Origin: Lentisphaeraceae bacterium
Lineage (GTDB): Bacteria > Verrucomicrobiota > Kiritimatiellia > RFP12 > UBA1067
Direction of reading: 5' to 3'
Assembly: GCA_004551905.1 (NCBI GenBank)
Contig: SFPL01000113.1
Coordinates: 1-5,882 of the forward strand
Length of the DNA stretch: 5,882 nt
The notes under the pieces were generated by a model. The model saw only the letters and a list, made by a program, of their open reading frames with translations, ran no database searches and was not told where the DNA came from. Each line of letters starts with the position of its first letter. Position 1 is the first letter of the stretch. The position numbers and the translations under genes were made by a program. Positions 5,875-5,882 of this stretch are shown piece by piece.

Positions 5875-5882
5875 GGGGACAG
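5875..5882. repeat. Possible left half of a second GGGGAC palindrome, cut by the window end
   Basis: The window closes with GGGGACAG, the same six-base arm as the palindrome at 169-181. Whether a matching GTCCCC follows cannot be seen. Confidence 0.2.

Noticed and set aside
1..5882. tRNA or rRNA genes, CRISPR arrays, IS elements
   Set aside because: I found no tRNA T-loop pattern such as GGTTCGAATC, no regularly spaced direct repeats, and no transposase or integrase frame on either strand.

Overview
The window holds one compact five-gene block, all read on the minus strand, with short non-coding flanks at both ends. The DNA is GC-rich and codons favour G or C at the third position, which is why long spurious antisense frames appear. 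Three traits suggest an anaerobic, probably gut or sediment, bacterium of the PVC group (Kiritimatiellota or Lentisphaerota): a short-form flavodiiron protein, a class II aldolase of the roughly 330-residue type with a lysine-rich N-terminus, and an OFA-type MFS carrier. This assignment is an inference from protein character, not a database match.

Layout, in the direction of transcription from right to left. Positions 5646-5882 carry a good promoter (-35 TTGATT, 17-bp spacer, extended -10 TGGTATAAT), a nested inverted repeat just upstream of it, and a possible half-palindrome cut by the window edge. Then come fba (class II fructose-bisphosphate aldolase, 4647-5645), purM (AIR synthetase, 3599-4642), an FprA-type flavodiiron protein (2409-3581), a family 2 glycosyltransferase with a GTG start (1633-2397), and an OFA-family MFS transporter (332-1606). 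The gaps are 4, 17, 11 and 26 nt, and I see no terminator or promoter in them, so the five are probably one transcript. Downstream, positions 1-331 hold a second TGGTATAAT motif, a 46-codon signal-peptide-like ORF placed so that its mRNA would be leaderless, a GGGGAC/GTCCCC palindrome, and a 14-bp perfect inverted repeat.

The genes cover central carbon metabolism (aldolase), de novo purine synthesis (PurM), oxygen or nitric oxide removal (flavodiiron protein), surface glycan assembly (glycosyltransferase) and anion or carboxylate transport (MFS). They do not form a single pathway. The most economical reading is a housekeeping operon driven by a strong promoter, with unrelated genes added downstream. 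I do not see a novel defence, mobile or biosynthetic system here. The least ordinary features are the possible leaderless mini-ORF and the palindromic elements on both flanks.
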